Assembly: GCA_017301995.1 (NCBI GenBank)
Contig: JAFLEH010000006.1
Span: 124,001 to 188,000 of the forward strand
Origin: Verrucomicrobiota bacterium
Lineage (GTDB): Bacteria > Verrucomicrobiota > Verrucomicrobiia > Verrucomicrobiales > Akkermansiaceae
Direction: 5' to 3'
Length of the DNA: 64,000 bases
In this document: one piece after another, positions 13,637 through 22,148 of the stretch
Numbering within the stretch: position 1 is the stretch's first letter
Layout of the letters: every line of letters begins with the position of its first letter
Notes under the pieces: model-generated
The model's input: the letters and a program-made list of their open reading frames with translations, nothing else
What the model was told of the DNA's origin: nothing
Database searches by the model: none
Translations under genes and position numbers: made by a program

Positions 13637-16600
13637 CTATGGATTCGGATTGATTGCTTTCAAACGCATGAAAGTTTTCGTTTGGGTGCCGCTGGGCACG
13701 CTGAAGATGTGTTGGGGTGGGGATGCAGCGGCATTGCCGGTGTCGGGAACCGGGGTCCAGCTTCCGGGTGCTAGCGTCTCGCTCCATTCCGCGCCGTATG
13801 CGATGCCGCTGACGCTTGCGGGTTGGGTGAACGCGATCACGAAGTTGCCGCCCACCTTTTGAGGCATGGGGACAAGTCCAGCACTGTTCTGTTTTGGATC
13901 CAGGTCAAAGGCGAACTCCAGAAGGTTGGGGATGCCGTCCTGGTCGAAATCGTTGAGGTCCGCTCCGTCGCCGGTGTTTTCGCTGTTGCCGAACTGAGCC
14001 AGTCGCCAGATCAGCAAGGCGGGCGCAGGCACGGCCACGAGTGCAAGGGTGTGGTTGGCGCTCGATCCGCCCATAAGCCGGGTGAATCGCTCACCGAAGG
14101 CAAGCGATGGGGTATTGACCGGCACTGGCACAAAACGGTTCGTCGTGATGCCGTCGCCAAGCTGGCCGAAGGCGTTGGAGCCCCAGGCGGCCGAAGCGCC
14201 GTCCGAGCAGAGCGCCAGACTGTGGGAGGCCCCCGCCGCTACCGCGATCACTGTTTTGCCGGAGAGTGCCGAGACACCCGCGGTCGTGTTGACCGCCACT
14301 GGCGCGGAACGATTCGTCGTCGTGTTGTCGCCAAGCTGGCCGGAACTGTTGTAGCCCCAGGTGGCCACGGAGCCGTCCGAGCAGAGTGCCAGACTGTGGG
14401 AGGTGCCTGCGGCCAAGGCCACCACGGTCTTGCCAGAAAGTGCCGAGATTCCTGCCGCCGTGGTGACCGCAACCGGCACGGAACGATTCGTCGTGTAGTT
14501 GTCGCCAAGCTGGCCGGACCAGTTCACCCCCCAGGCTGCCACGGTGCCGTCCGAGCAGAGCGCCAAATTGTGGGAGTCACCCGCCGCCACCGCCACCACC
14601 GTCTTGTCGGAGAGTGCCGAGATGCCCGCAACCGTGTTGACCGCCACTGGCACCAAACGGTTCGTGATGGTGTTGTCGCCAAGCTGGCCGGAGCTGTTGT
14701 AGCCCCAGGTGGCCACGGAGCCGTCCGAGCAGAGCGCCAGGCTGTGGGAACTACCCGCCGCCACGGCGACCACTGTCTTGCCGGAGAGTGCCGAGATGCC
14801 CGCTGTCGTGTTGACCGCCACTGGTGCGGAACGATTCGTCGTCGCGTTGTCGCCAAGCTGGCCGTAGTTGTTGCGGCCCCAGGCGGCCACGGAACCGTCC
14901 GAGCAGAGGGCCAGAGTGTGCGAGGTTCCCGCCGCCACGGCCACCACGGTCTTGCCAGAAAGTGCCGAGATTCCTGCCGCCTTGGTGACCGCCACCGGCA
15001 CGGAACGATTCGTCGTGGTACCGTCGCCAAGTTGCCCATATGAGTTGCCCCCCCAGGCGACCACCGTGCCGTCCGAGCAGGGTGCCAGACTGTGAGAGCC
15101 GCCCGTCACCACTGCCACCGCCGTCTTGCCTGAGAGCGCCGAGATGCCTGCCTCAATGCTGACAGCATCCGGCACGGACCGATAAGGTGTGGTGTTATCA
15201 CCAAGCTGGTTGGTCAAATTGGAGCCCCAGGCGGCCACGGTGCCGTCCGTGCAGAGCGCCAGACTATGGGAGCCACCTGCCGCCGCCGTCGCCACCGCCT
15301 TACCGGCGATCGCCGAGACACCCGCAGCCATGTTGACTGCAACCGGTACGGCACTGTTCGTTAGGCTGTTATTGCCAAGCTGACCCATGCTATTGTGACC
15401 CCATGCTGCCACAGTGCCATCCGAGCATCGTGCCAGACTATGGTAAACGTCCGCCGCCACCGCCACCACCGTTTTGCCGGAGAGCGCCGAGACCCCCGCG
15501 GCTGTGTTGACCGCCACTGGCACGGAACGATCCGTGGCGGTGTTGTCGCCAAGCTGGCCGGAGGTGTTGGAGCCCCAGGCGGCCACGGTGCCGTCCGAGC
15601 AGAGCGCCAGGCTGTGGTAGCCACCCGCCGCCACGGCCAACACCGTCTTGCCGGAGAGTGCCGAGACGCCCGCGGTCGTGTTGACCGCCACCGGCACCCA
15701 AGCTTGCCCCCCCGCAGAGTTCCTGCCAAGCTGGCCAACATAGTTGTCGCCCCATGCGGCTACAGTTCCGTCCGAGCAGAGTGCCAGACTGTGATCGCCT
15801 CCCGCGGCCACCGCCTTCACGGTTTTACCGGCAAGCGCATAGCCAACCACAGTGACTGCCACCGGCACGGAACGGTTGGTATTGGTTTTGTCGCCAAGCT
15901 GGCCCGAGCCATTGTAGCCCCAGGCGGCCACGGTGCCGTCCGTGCAGAGTGCCAGGCTGTGGGATAAGCCCGCTGCCACTGCCGACACCGTCTTGCCGGA
16001 GAGTGCCGAGACACCCGCTGCCGTGCTAACCGCCACCGGTACGGAACGATCCGTCGAGGTGTTGTCGCCAAGCCGGCCGTAGTAGTTGCGGCCCCATGCG
16101 GCCACGGTGCCGTCTGAGCAGAGTGCCAGACTGTGATAGCCGCCAGTCGCCACCGCCACCACCGTTTTGCCGGAGAGCGCCGAGACCCCCGCGGCTGTGT
16201 TGACCGCCACCGGCACGGAACGATTCGCGGTGGTGTTGTCGCCAAGCTGGCCGTAGGAGTTAGACCCCCATGCGGCCACGGTGCCGTCAGAACAGAGCGC
16301 CAAACTGTGGGAGCCGCCAGTCGCCACCGCCATCACCGTCTTACCGGACAGCGCCGACACCCCTGCGGCCCGATCGACCGCCACCGGGGCGGGCCGATAC
16401 CCCATGGTATTCTGGCCAAGCTGGCCGTAGGAGTTGTAGCCCCAGGCTAGGGCTCGTTGGTTGGCCCAGACGAGCACCAGATCGTTGCCGCTACCGCCAA
16501 AGTAGTTGGCGATGAATTCATAAGTGATTCCGCCGTATGGCAACTCCACCTTCTGACCCTGCGCGAGGTTGTCGAAAGCGCCGTTGATAAAGTCCAGGCC

Positions 16601-16801
16601 CGTGTTGTTCACCACCGTGAAGTTCGTTCCGGTCGGCGGGGCTAAGTTGAGCGCTAGGTTCACCGTGTTGCCTGCCGCCGTGTAGCTGGTGGCGGTGACC
16701 GGCACGGAAGTGGCCGATGTGAAAGTGGCCACAACCTCGGCGGCAGGGGCCATCCTGGCAAATGCGAGCAGAGCGGATGCGAGAAGGGCGAGTGGTTTCA
16801 C
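13637..16801 (-). CDS. Exported RCC1-repeat protein with 14 blades
   Basis: 1054 residues; the N-terminus MKPLALLASALLAFARMAPAAE is a signal peptide. Residues about 25-110 resemble the closing part of a PATR protein (GGSGNDLVLVWANQ). Then 14 RCC1 repeats of about 60 residues follow, each with HSLALCSDGTVAAWG and GQLG. Fourteen fits two seven-bladed propellers. The repeats are nearly identical in DNA, which indicates recent internal duplication. The C-terminus has the Ca-loop NDFDQDGIPNLLEFA and ends TFMRLKAINPNP, like other exported proteins here. RCC1 propellers bind proteins; the partner is unknown. Probably surface exposed. It is a single gene, with REP-like elements on both sides. Confidence 0.9.
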   Translation of the reverse strand: MKPLALLASALLAFARMAPAAEVVATFTSATSVPVTATSYTAAGNTVNLALNLAPPTGTNFTVVNNTGLDFINGAFDNLAQGQKVELPYGGITYEFIANYFGGSGNDLVLVWANQRALAWGYNSYGQLGQNTMGYRPAPVAVDRAAGVSALSGKTVMAVATGGSHSLALCSDGTVAAWGSNSYGQLGDNTTANRSVPVAVNTAAGVSALSGKTVVAVATGGYHSLALCSDGTVAAWGRNYYGRLGDNTSTDRSVPVAVSTAAGVSALSGKTVSAVAAGLSHSLALCTDGTVAAWGYNGSGQLGDKTNTNRSVPVAVTVVGYALAGKTVKAVAAGGDHSLALCSDGTVAAWGDNYVGQLGRNSAGGQAWVPVAVNTTAGVSALSGKTVLAVAAGGYHSLALCSDGTVAAWGSNTSGQLGDNTATDRSVPVAVNTAAGVSALSGKTVVAVAADVYHSLARCSDGTVAAWGHNSMGQLGNNSLTNSAVPVAVNMAAGVSAIAGKAVATAAAGGSHSLALCTDGTVAAWGSNLTNQLGDNTTPYRSVPDAVSIEAGISALSGKTAVAVVTGGSHSLAPCSDGTVVAWGGNSYGQLGDGTTTNRSVPVAVTKAAGISALSGKTVVAVAAGTSHTLALCSDGSVAAWGRNNYGQLGDNATTNRSAPVAVNTTAGISALSGKTVVAVAAGSSHSLALCSDGSVATWGYNSSGQLGDNTITNRLVPVAVNTVAGISALSDKTVVAVAAGDSHNLALCSDGTVAAWGVNWSGQLGDNYTTNRSVPVAVTTAAGISALSGKTVVALAAGTSHSLALCSDGSVATWGYNSSGQLGDNTTTNRSAPVAVNTTAGVSALSGKTVIAVAAGASHSLALCSDGASAAWGSNAFGQLGDGITTNRFVPVPVNTPSLAFGERFTRLMGGSSANHTLALVAVPAPALLIWRLAQFGNSENTGDGADLNDFDQDGIPNLLEFAFDLDPKQNSAGLVPMPQKVGGNFVIAFTQPASVSGIAYGAEWSETLAPGSWTPVPDTGNAAASPPQHIFSVPSGTQTKTFMRLKAINPNP

Positions 16802-17270
16802 AACTGCATGAACGTTGCGGTTTCAGTTACGTTTGGCGCACTTGAGGGGCAGATCAGGCAAAAGCTGGAATGCTGAAGTGCGGAGATAGAGGATCAAGCC
16901 ATCCCGGCAGGTCGAAGGCTGACTTTTCGCGTTCACTGGTGTGGAAATGGGCGGCATGGCGTAAGATCCTTAAGCGCGACGTTAGGGATTTCTTCTCCCG
17001 TGCCAAGGAAAATTGGAGGGAACTTCGTAAGATAGGAGATGCAAGCCCCGAACCCGGGGCGGGTATGGAGGGGACTGAAGTTTGCCGGGAGATCTGCCAT
17101 AATCTTCTCTTGGGTCAGTCGCTGGGTACCAGTCCCCGCGTTAAAATAATTCATCCATTTCATCGACTTGATTTTTTAGATTTCGCTGACGCTTCACGAG
17201 GCTGGCCTGCCGGCTCACCGAGCCAGTCTGCCCCATGGTGTAATGCGGGGACTGATCCTAAGTCTTTAAA
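16802..17270. other. Gene-free stretch between RCC1 gene and queD
   Basis: It includes the leader region of the RCC1 gene and the REP-like element at 17128-17256. I see no other feature. The short frames here lack start context and family features. Confidence 0.5.
17128..17256. repeat. REP-like element with inverted ends
   Basis: ACCAGTCCCCGCGTTA at the left pairs with TAATGCGGGGACTGAT at the right (14 of 16 positions). Inside are further short hairpins such as GGCTGGC/GAGCCAG. It lies just past the 3' end of queD. It is of the same general kind as the element at 13463 but with different ends. Confidence 0.6.
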
Positions 17271-17726
17271 TCAAGCCTCGTATTCCGCCCACGATGACGA
17301 GGTTTCCCAGACGCGGACGCGGACGAGTTTCACCGAGGGGCGGAGCGGATAGGGGGCGCCGGGTTGTTCCTGATAGGCGGCGAGCGCGGCGGTGGTGTGG
17401 CGGAAGATCTCGCGGGCCAGCAGCTCGGTGGTGGGGTCCTCGTCGGTGAATCCGATCACGCGGTCGCCGTAGCGGGCCTTGAATTCCGGATAGGCCGGGT
17501 CGGCGGTGTTCATGCACAGGGCGTGGTCGAAGCGGTCCAGCCAATCGCCCACGGTTTCCTTGATGATCTTGAAATCGCAGACCATCTGGTTGGCGTCGAG
17601 GTCGTTGGCTTCGAGGACGAACTCCACCTTGCGGGTGTGGCCGTGGGGGAAGCGGCATTTGTCCGGGTGGCGGCTCAGCATGTGGCCATTTTCGATTTCG
17701 AGGGATTTGCAGATGCGGTAGGGCAT
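17271..17726 (-). CDS. queD: 6-carboxy-5,6,7,8-tetrahydropterin synthase (QueD)
   Basis: 151 residues from ATG at 17726. It converts dihydroneopterin triphosphate to 6-carboxytetrahydropterin, the first dedicated step to preQ0. The zinc and catalytic signature CRFPHGH (Cys plus two His) is present, with an upstream zinc His (ENGHMLSRH). MVCDFKIIKETVGDWLDRFDHALC carries the usual DFxxlK...lDHxxL pattern of the family, and the C-terminal Glu (VRVWETSSSWAEY) is also present. The length is a little above the usual 120-140. It follows queE by five bases and is the last gene of the que operon. Cytoplasmic. Confidence 0.95.
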   Translation of the reverse strand: MPYRICKSLEIENGHMLSRHPDKCRFPHGHTRKVEFVLEANDLDANQMVCDFKIIKETVGDWLDRFDHALCMNTADPAYPEFKARYGDRVIGFTDEDPTTELLAREIFRHTTAALAAYQEQPGAPYPLRPSVKLVRVRVWETSSSWAEYEA

Positions 17727-17731
17727 GGGAG

Positions 17732-18427
17732 TCAGGTGCCTTTGGTGTTGCCGAAGAGATCGATCTGGAGGCGGTGGCAATAGCGGTAGCCGAACCGTTT
17801 GCACGCGGCGATCACAAAATCCCGGCGCGCGGCGAGTTCCTCCGGGGTGACGCCCTCGGGCATCAGCAGGATGGAAGACGGAGTCAGTGATTTGCCGACG
17901 ATCTCCCGGATGGTTGCGATTTCGTCGAGATCCGCCGGCCCGGAAACGACGAACTTCATCTGGCAGCGGTAGCCGTCCAGCCACGCGCGGAGGACTTCCG
18001 GTTGGAGGCGGAGCGCTTCGTGCCTGTGGGTCCAGATTTCACCGAACCTATCCGGTGGCGGGGTGGAACTGGCGAGCTTGGGGCTGAGCGAGGCGAGGTC
18101 GCAGGCGATGCCGTCCGGCGGCAGGGTGCCCGCGGTCTCGATGGTTAGATGGTGGCCGAGTCCGGTGATGGCCGCCGCCAGGTCGCGGACGCCGGGGGCG
18201 AGCAGCGGTTCGCCGCCGGTTAGGACGACGTGCGGGCAACCGAAATCCCGGATGTGGGAAACGATTTCGGGAATATCCATTTCCACTCCCTCCGGATGCC
18301 ATGAGGCATAGGGCGTGTCGCACCAGAGGCAGCGGAGGTTGCAGCCGCTGGTGCGGACGAAAACGGAAGGCACGCCGGTGAGTTCGCCCTCGCCCTGGAT
18401 CGAATGGAAGATCTCCGCGATTTTCAT
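17732..18427 (-). CDS. queE: 7-carboxy-7-deazaguanine synthase (QueE), radical SAM
   Basis: 231 residues from ATG at 18427. It makes 7-carboxy-7-deazaguanine from carboxytetrahydropterin using S-adenosylmethionine and a 4Fe-4S cluster. The start IAEIFHSIQGEGELTGVPSVFVR is the family hallmark. The cluster motif is CNLRCLWC (CxxxCxxC), followed by VVLTGGEPLL for SAM binding. Its ATG overlaps the queC stop by four bases (ATGA), so it is translationally coupled. The enzyme is of the size seen in Bacteroidetes and Proteobacteria. Confidence 0.95.
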   Translation of the reverse strand: MKIAEIFHSIQGEGELTGVPSVFVRTSGCNLRCLWCDTPYASWHPEGVEMDIPEIVSHIRDFGCPHVVLTGGEPLLAPGVRDLAAAITGLGHHLTIETAGTLPPDGIACDLASLSPKLASSTPPPDRFGEIWTHRHEALRLQPEVLRAWLDGYRCQMKFVVSGPADLDEIATIREIVGKSLTPSSILLMPEGVTPEELAARRDFVIAACKRFGYRYCHRLQIDLFGNTKGT

Positions 18428-19104
18428 GGGGCGGGGGGCAGCGGCGGGTGGTTTTGATAGATGGTGGGGTCGGTCAGCCCGGCCAACAGAAACGCCTCGC
18501 GGCGCTCCACGCAGGTGCCGCAGGTGCCGCAATGGATCTCGCCGCCCTTGTAGCACGACCATGTGAGGGCGAAATCGACCCCGAGTTCCGCGCCGCGGCG
18601 GGCGATGGCGGCCTTGTCCATGGCGATGAACGGGCGGAGCACGCGGATGCCGGCGTAGGTGCCGTGGAGGATGGCGGATTCCATGGCGAGCATGAACTCC
18701 TCCCTGCAATCCGGATAGATCGCGTGGTCGCCGCTGTGGGCGGCGATGACCAGCGCATCCGCCCCCTTGCTTTCGGCGAAGCCGGCGGCGATGGACAGCA
18801 TGATGCCGTTGCGAAAGGGGACCACGGTTTGTTTCATGGACTGCTCGGCGTAGTGGCCGTCGGGGATCTCGCCGCCGTCGATCAAAAGGTTAGACGCGAA
18901 ATGCGCGCGCATGAAATCCAGCGGGACGATGTGGTGGGGGATGCCCAACATTTCCGCGTGGCGGGCGGCGAACGGCAGCTCGCGGGCGTTGTGTTTGGAG
19001 CCGTAGTCGAACGACAGCGCGGCCGCCACCGGGTGGGTGCGGGCGGTGTGATAGAGGGCGGTCACGGAATCCATGCCGCCGCTGAGCAGCACGCAGGCTT
19101 TCAT
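18424..19104 (-). CDS. queC: 7-cyano-7-deazaguanine synthase (QueC)
   Basis: 226 residues; the ATG at 19104 overlaps the queF stop (ATGA). It is the ATP-dependent enzyme turning 7-carboxy-7-deazaguanine into preQ0. The PP-loop is LLSGGMDSV at the N-terminus, the substrate part is VPFRNGIMLSIAAGFAESKGAD, and the zinc site near the C-terminus is CYKGGEIHCGTCGTC (four Cys). The longer in-frame extension upstream is the out-of-frame shadow of queF and is not used. Second gene of the operon. Confidence 0.95.
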   Translation of the reverse strand: MKACVLLSGGMDSVTALYHTARTHPVAAALSFDYGSKHNARELPFAARHAEMLGIPHHIVPLDFMRAHFASNLLIDGGEIPDGHYAEQSMKQTVVPFRNGIMLSIAAGFAESKGADALVIAAHSGDHAIYPDCREEFMLAMESAILHGTYAGIRVLRPFIAMDKAAIARRGAELGVDFALTWSCYKGGEIHCGTCGTCVERREAFLLAGLTDPTIYQNHPPLPPAP

Positions 19105-19520
19105 TTGTCGTCCGGGAAGGACGCTTCGGTGGTGAGCTGGATGCCGCCGCGCGGGGCGAATTCGCCGCGGACGACCATTTCCACGGGTGCCAGTGCGGCG
19201 ACCAGGTCGTCGAGGATCCGGTTGACGATTTCCTCGTTGAAGGCGGGCTGGTTGCGGAACGAGGCCAGATAGAACTTGAGGCTTTTGGTTTCCACGCACA
19301 GCTCGCCAGGGACGTAGCGGATCACCAGGCGTGCGGCGTCCGGCTGGCCGGTGACCGGGCAGAGCGAGGAAAACTCCGGGCAATTGAGGGTGATCCAGTA
19401 GCGGCGGCCGGGGCGCTGGTTCGGAAACGTCTCGAGCCGCGCCTCGTCCGGGCTGGCCGGGAGGCGGGTATCGGGTTTGCCGAGCAGTGACAGGTGTTGG
19501 AGATCCTCGCGGGAAGGCAT
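19101..19520 (-). CDS. queF: NADPH-dependent 7-cyano-7-deazaguanine reductase (QueF), short type
   Basis: 139 residues from ATG at 19520. It reduces the nitrile of preQ0 to the amine preQ1, the base inserted into tRNA. The catalytic Cys is in SSLCPVTGQPD, and the QueF motif with the conserved Glu is VETKSLKFYLASFRNQ. It is the short unimodular type (as in Bacillus), not the long E. coli type. First gene of queFCED; 55 bases separate it from the preceding alcohol dehydrogenase stop. I see no preQ1 riboswitch in that space. tgt and queA, which use preQ1, are not in the window. Confidence 0.95.
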   Translation of the reverse strand: MPSREDLQHLSLLGKPDTRLPASPDEARLETFPNQRPGRRYWITLNCPEFSSLCPVTGQPDAARLVIRYVPGELCVETKSLKFYLASFRNQPAFNEEIVNRILDDLVAALAPVEMVVRGEFAPRGGIQLTTEASFPDDK

Positions 19521-19575
19521 GCGCGGAGTGTGGAACCCCGGCGCACGGGAGTCAAGCGGGACGGAGACGGCGGAT

Positions 19576-20631
19576 TCAGCCCTTCATGGACGCCATGTCG
19601 ATGACGAAGCGGTAGCGCACGTCCTGGCGGAGCAGGCGGTCCCATGCCTCGTTGATCTGTTGCATGGCGATGATCTCGATGTCCGATGCGATCCCGTTTG
19701 CCGCGCAGAAATCGAGCATTTCCTGGGTTTCCGAGATGCCGCCGATGCAGGAGCCGGCGAAATTCCGGCGCGGCAGGATCAGGTTAAACGGGGCCACCGG
19801 CAGCGGGTGCTCGGGAACCCCGACGAGCGCCAGCGTGCCATCGAGTTTCAACAGGCTGAGATACAGGTTGATGTCGTGTTGGGCGGAAACGGCATCGAGG
19901 ATGAAGTGGAAACTGTTCGCGTGCTTCGCCATCGCCGCGGGGTCGGTGGAGATGACCACCTCGTGGGCGCCGAGCCGCAGGGCGTCGTCAACCTTTCCCG
20001 GCGAGGTCGTGAACAGCACCACATGCGCCCCGAAAGCGCGGGCGAACTTCACGCCCATGTGGCCGAGCCCGCCCAGCCCGACGATGCCGACCTTTTGCCC
20101 GGGGCCCACTTTCCAATGGCGCAGCGGCGAGTAGGTGGTGATGCCCGCGCACAGCAGGGGAGCGGTGGCCGCGAGATCCATGCCCTCCGGCACGCGCAGG
20201 GTGAACGCCTCGTCCACCACGATGGAGGTGGCGTAACCGCCGAATGTGGGGCCGCCGAGGTGCTTGTCCTCGCTGTTGTAGGTGAAGGTGGCGTACGCCT
20301 CGCAGAACTGCTCGTGGCCGTTGCGGCAGTTCTCACAAGTGCGGCAGGAGTCCACCATGCAGCCGGTGGCTCCGATGTCGCCGACCCTGAACTTCGTGAC
20401 ATCCCGTCCGACGCGGGTGACGCGGCCGACGATCTCATGGCCGGGCACGCACGGATAGATCGTGTTGTGCCACTCGTTGCGGGCGGTGTGCAGATCGGAA
20501 TGGCAGACACCGCAGAACAGGATCTCCATTTCCACGTCGGTGGCACCGGGCTCGCGGCGGGAAATGCCGAAAGGGGCTAGAGCGGAAGTGGCGGATTGGG
20601 CGGCGTAGGCTTTGGTCGGATAGGTGGTCAT
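19576..20631 (-). CDS. Zinc-dependent NAD(P)-alcohol dehydrogenase, cinnamyl-alcohol/YahK type
   Basis: 351 residues, a full-length medium-chain dehydrogenase/reductase. Catalytic zinc ligands: Cys43 in GVCHSDLH and His65 in GHEIVG. Structural zinc: Cys96, 99, 102 and 110 (SCRTCENCRNGHEQFC). The Rossmann motif is GIVGLGGLGHMG. These, plus TFGGYAT and the C-terminal YRFVIDM, place it with YahK/AdhA aldehyde reductases that use NADPH. It probably reduces aldehydes to alcohols in the cytoplasm; the physiological substrate is unknown. It is followed by queF after 55 bases but is unlikely to be part of that pathway. Confidence 0.92.
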   Translation of the reverse strand: MTTYPTKAYAAQSATSALAPFGISRREPGATDVEMEILFCGVCHSDLHTARNEWHNTIYPCVPGHEIVGRVTRVGRDVTKFRVGDIGATGCMVDSCRTCENCRNGHEQFCEAYATFTYNSEDKHLGGPTFGGYATSIVVDEAFTLRVPEGMDLAATAPLLCAGITTYSPLRHWKVGPGQKVGIVGLGGLGHMGVKFARAFGAHVVLFTTSPGKVDDALRLGAHEVVISTDPAAMAKHANSFHFILDAVSAQHDINLYLSLLKLDGTLALVGVPEHPLPVAPFNLILPRRNFAGSCIGGISETQEMLDFCAANGIASDIEIIAMQQINEAWDRLLRQDVRYRFVIDMASMKG

Positions 20632-20732
20632 GCGCGTGAAGTCGATGCTGGCGAAGGATACGGGAAAACCGTCGCGCGCATTTCAATCCGGGATCCGATG
20701 TACAAGGTGGGTTTGGAGGCTGGACAATGTGG

Positions 20733-21959
20733 TCAGCCATCCTCAGACCCGGCATGGCTGGACCGGTATTCGCCGGGACCGGTTCCCGCGTGGCGCTTGA
20801 AGTAGTTGTAGAGCGCCGCCTGCGAGGAGAACCCGCATGCTTTTGCAATCTCGGCGATCGGGGTCTTGGTTTGGGAGAGGAGGCGATGGATTTCCGCCAA
20901 ACGCCGCTGATGGATGTCTTCGAGCGGATCGGTTCCGAAGGCGGCCTGATAGCGTCGCGAAAGGGTTTTGGCGCCGAGTCCGGAAAGTTCGGTCAGTTCG
21001 TTGAGGGAGACACCTTCGATCGCCCGCTGTGCGATGCAGCGTCTGACGGCTTCCAGCACGTCGCTTCCGGATTTGCCAACGGAGCTTTCCCGCTTGATGA
21101 GTCTGGCGCCCGGAATGGTGGTGGCCGGGAACGGTCTTTCGCCGGTGGCTAACCATTGGCCGAGGCAGTCCGCCATCGCGACTCCCGCTTCTCTAACATT
21201 CCCGGTGATGGTGGAAAGCGGGGGATGGGCCAGTTCGCCGATCAGGTTGCCGCCTTCGCCGACAACCGCGATGTCTTCCGGAACGCGCATTCCCAGGCGG
21301 GCGGCAACCTCGCACGCGATGTAGCCGATGAAATCGCCGCCGCAGTAGATTCCCGCCGGCTTGGGAAGTGCCAGGAGGAGGTCCCGCAGGTCGGTTTCGG
21401 ATTCCGGGCGGAGGAGGCGCTGGGGGGCGGTTCCGGGGCTCAGCTTGCCGCCGATGTCTCTAACCGCCGAGGTCATGCCCATCGAGATGGCCATCGAAGC
21501 GAACGACTCCAGCACCCGTTTGGTGGCTGGTCGGCGGTCCAGCCGGTGGGCCAGCGCCAGTGTGTGGCGCAGGCCGAGGCTCTTGAAATGCCCCAAGACC
21601 TCGCGGTGGAGATCGGAGGTCTTCAGCATCACGCTTGCCACCCCCTCGTGGTCCGCCCATTCCGCGCCGAACGACACCACTTTCACGTGCCGGTCTAGCA
21701 AGCGGTGCATCCATTGGTCCCTGGGTTCCGCCCAGACGAGCGCGCCGTCGAGCCGCCATTTTCCCGTTGGGAGCGGGGATTTGCCGATGAGCAGGCGGGG
21801 GAGTTCCACCATCGTCCAGTCACGGTGGGCCAGATGGCGCTGCATGATGCCCTCCGTTAGCAGGCGGCTGTAGGCGGACTGGGGAGGGAAAATCAGTGCT
21901 ACAATGTATTTGCGGCGATTCATGGGGGGTAAACTCCCGGAAATACGCGTTTTTTTCAT
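20733..21959 (-). CDS. XylR-like transcriptional regulator (LacI-type sensor + AraC HTH)
   Basis: 408 residues from ATG at 21959; a second ATG at 21923 (MNRRKYIVALIF) may be the real start. Residues about 15-280 form a LacI/periplasmic-binding-like sensor (KVVSFGAEWADHEG, PAGIYCGGDFIGYIACEVAARLGMRVPEDIAVVGEG). The final 100 residues are an AraC-type double helix-turn-helix (LSRRYQAAFGTDPLEDIHQRRL, TPIAEIAKACGFSSQAALYNYFKR). Such proteins usually sense a sugar and activate nearby genes. It diverges from the giant PATR gene at 22149 across 189 bases, and it is followed on its own strand by the alcohol dehydrogenase. Either could be a target (inference). Confidence 0.92.
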   Translation of the reverse strand: MKKTRISGSLPPMNRRKYIVALIFPPQSAYSRLLTEGIMQRHLAHRDWTMVELPRLLIGKSPLPTGKWRLDGALVWAEPRDQWMHRLLDRHVKVVSFGAEWADHEGVASVMLKTSDLHREVLGHFKSLGLRHTLALAHRLDRRPATKRVLESFASMAISMGMTSAVRDIGGKLSPGTAPQRLLRPESETDLRDLLLALPKPAGIYCGGDFIGYIACEVAARLGMRVPEDIAVVGEGGNLIGELAHPPLSTITGNVREAGVAMADCLGQWLATGERPFPATTIPGARLIKRESSVGKSGSDVLEAVRRCIAQRAIEGVSLNELTELSGLGAKTLSRRYQAAFGTDPLEDIHQRRLAEIHRLLSQTKTPIAEIAKACGFSSQAALYNYFKRHAGTGPGEYRSSHAGSEDG

Positions 21960-22148
21960 TTTTGATCCTGCGATTTTCAGAGAATACGGAAGGTTGATGT
22001 CCGAAAACGTGAAATCAATTTCTTAAAAAGTAGAATGACGCGGAGGGGCATCGGCATATATCAAGGTATAGTAAGACGGGCGTTATCGACGGCGGTTGCC
22101 GTGGCACGGTCGCGCCTCCCCCTGAAAATCAGAACCTAGCAAACCTAA
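21960..22148 (+). promoter_or_regulatory. Divergent intergenic region between regulator and PATR gene
   Basis: It is AT-richer than the surroundings (AAATCAATTTCTTAAAAAG, and GGCATATATCAAGGTATAGT). TATAGT near 22066 is a possible -10 box for the rightward gene, without a convincing -35. It probably contains both promoters and the regulator's operator, but I cannot point to the site. Confidence 0.35.

Noticed and set aside
13823..15043. Plus-strand frame of about 400 codons opposite the RCC1 gene
   Set aside because: It merely mirrors the RCC1 DNA repeats; the translation is a periodic His/Arg/Gly-rich shadow.
13637..16801. CRISPR-like regular spacing
   Set aside because: The roughly 180-base period is that of the RCC1 protein repeats. 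The units are coding and there are no short direct repeats with unique spacers.
19521..19575. preQ1 riboswitch before queF
   Set aside because: Only 55 bases separate queF from the gene before it, and I see no preQ1 aptamer pattern in them.
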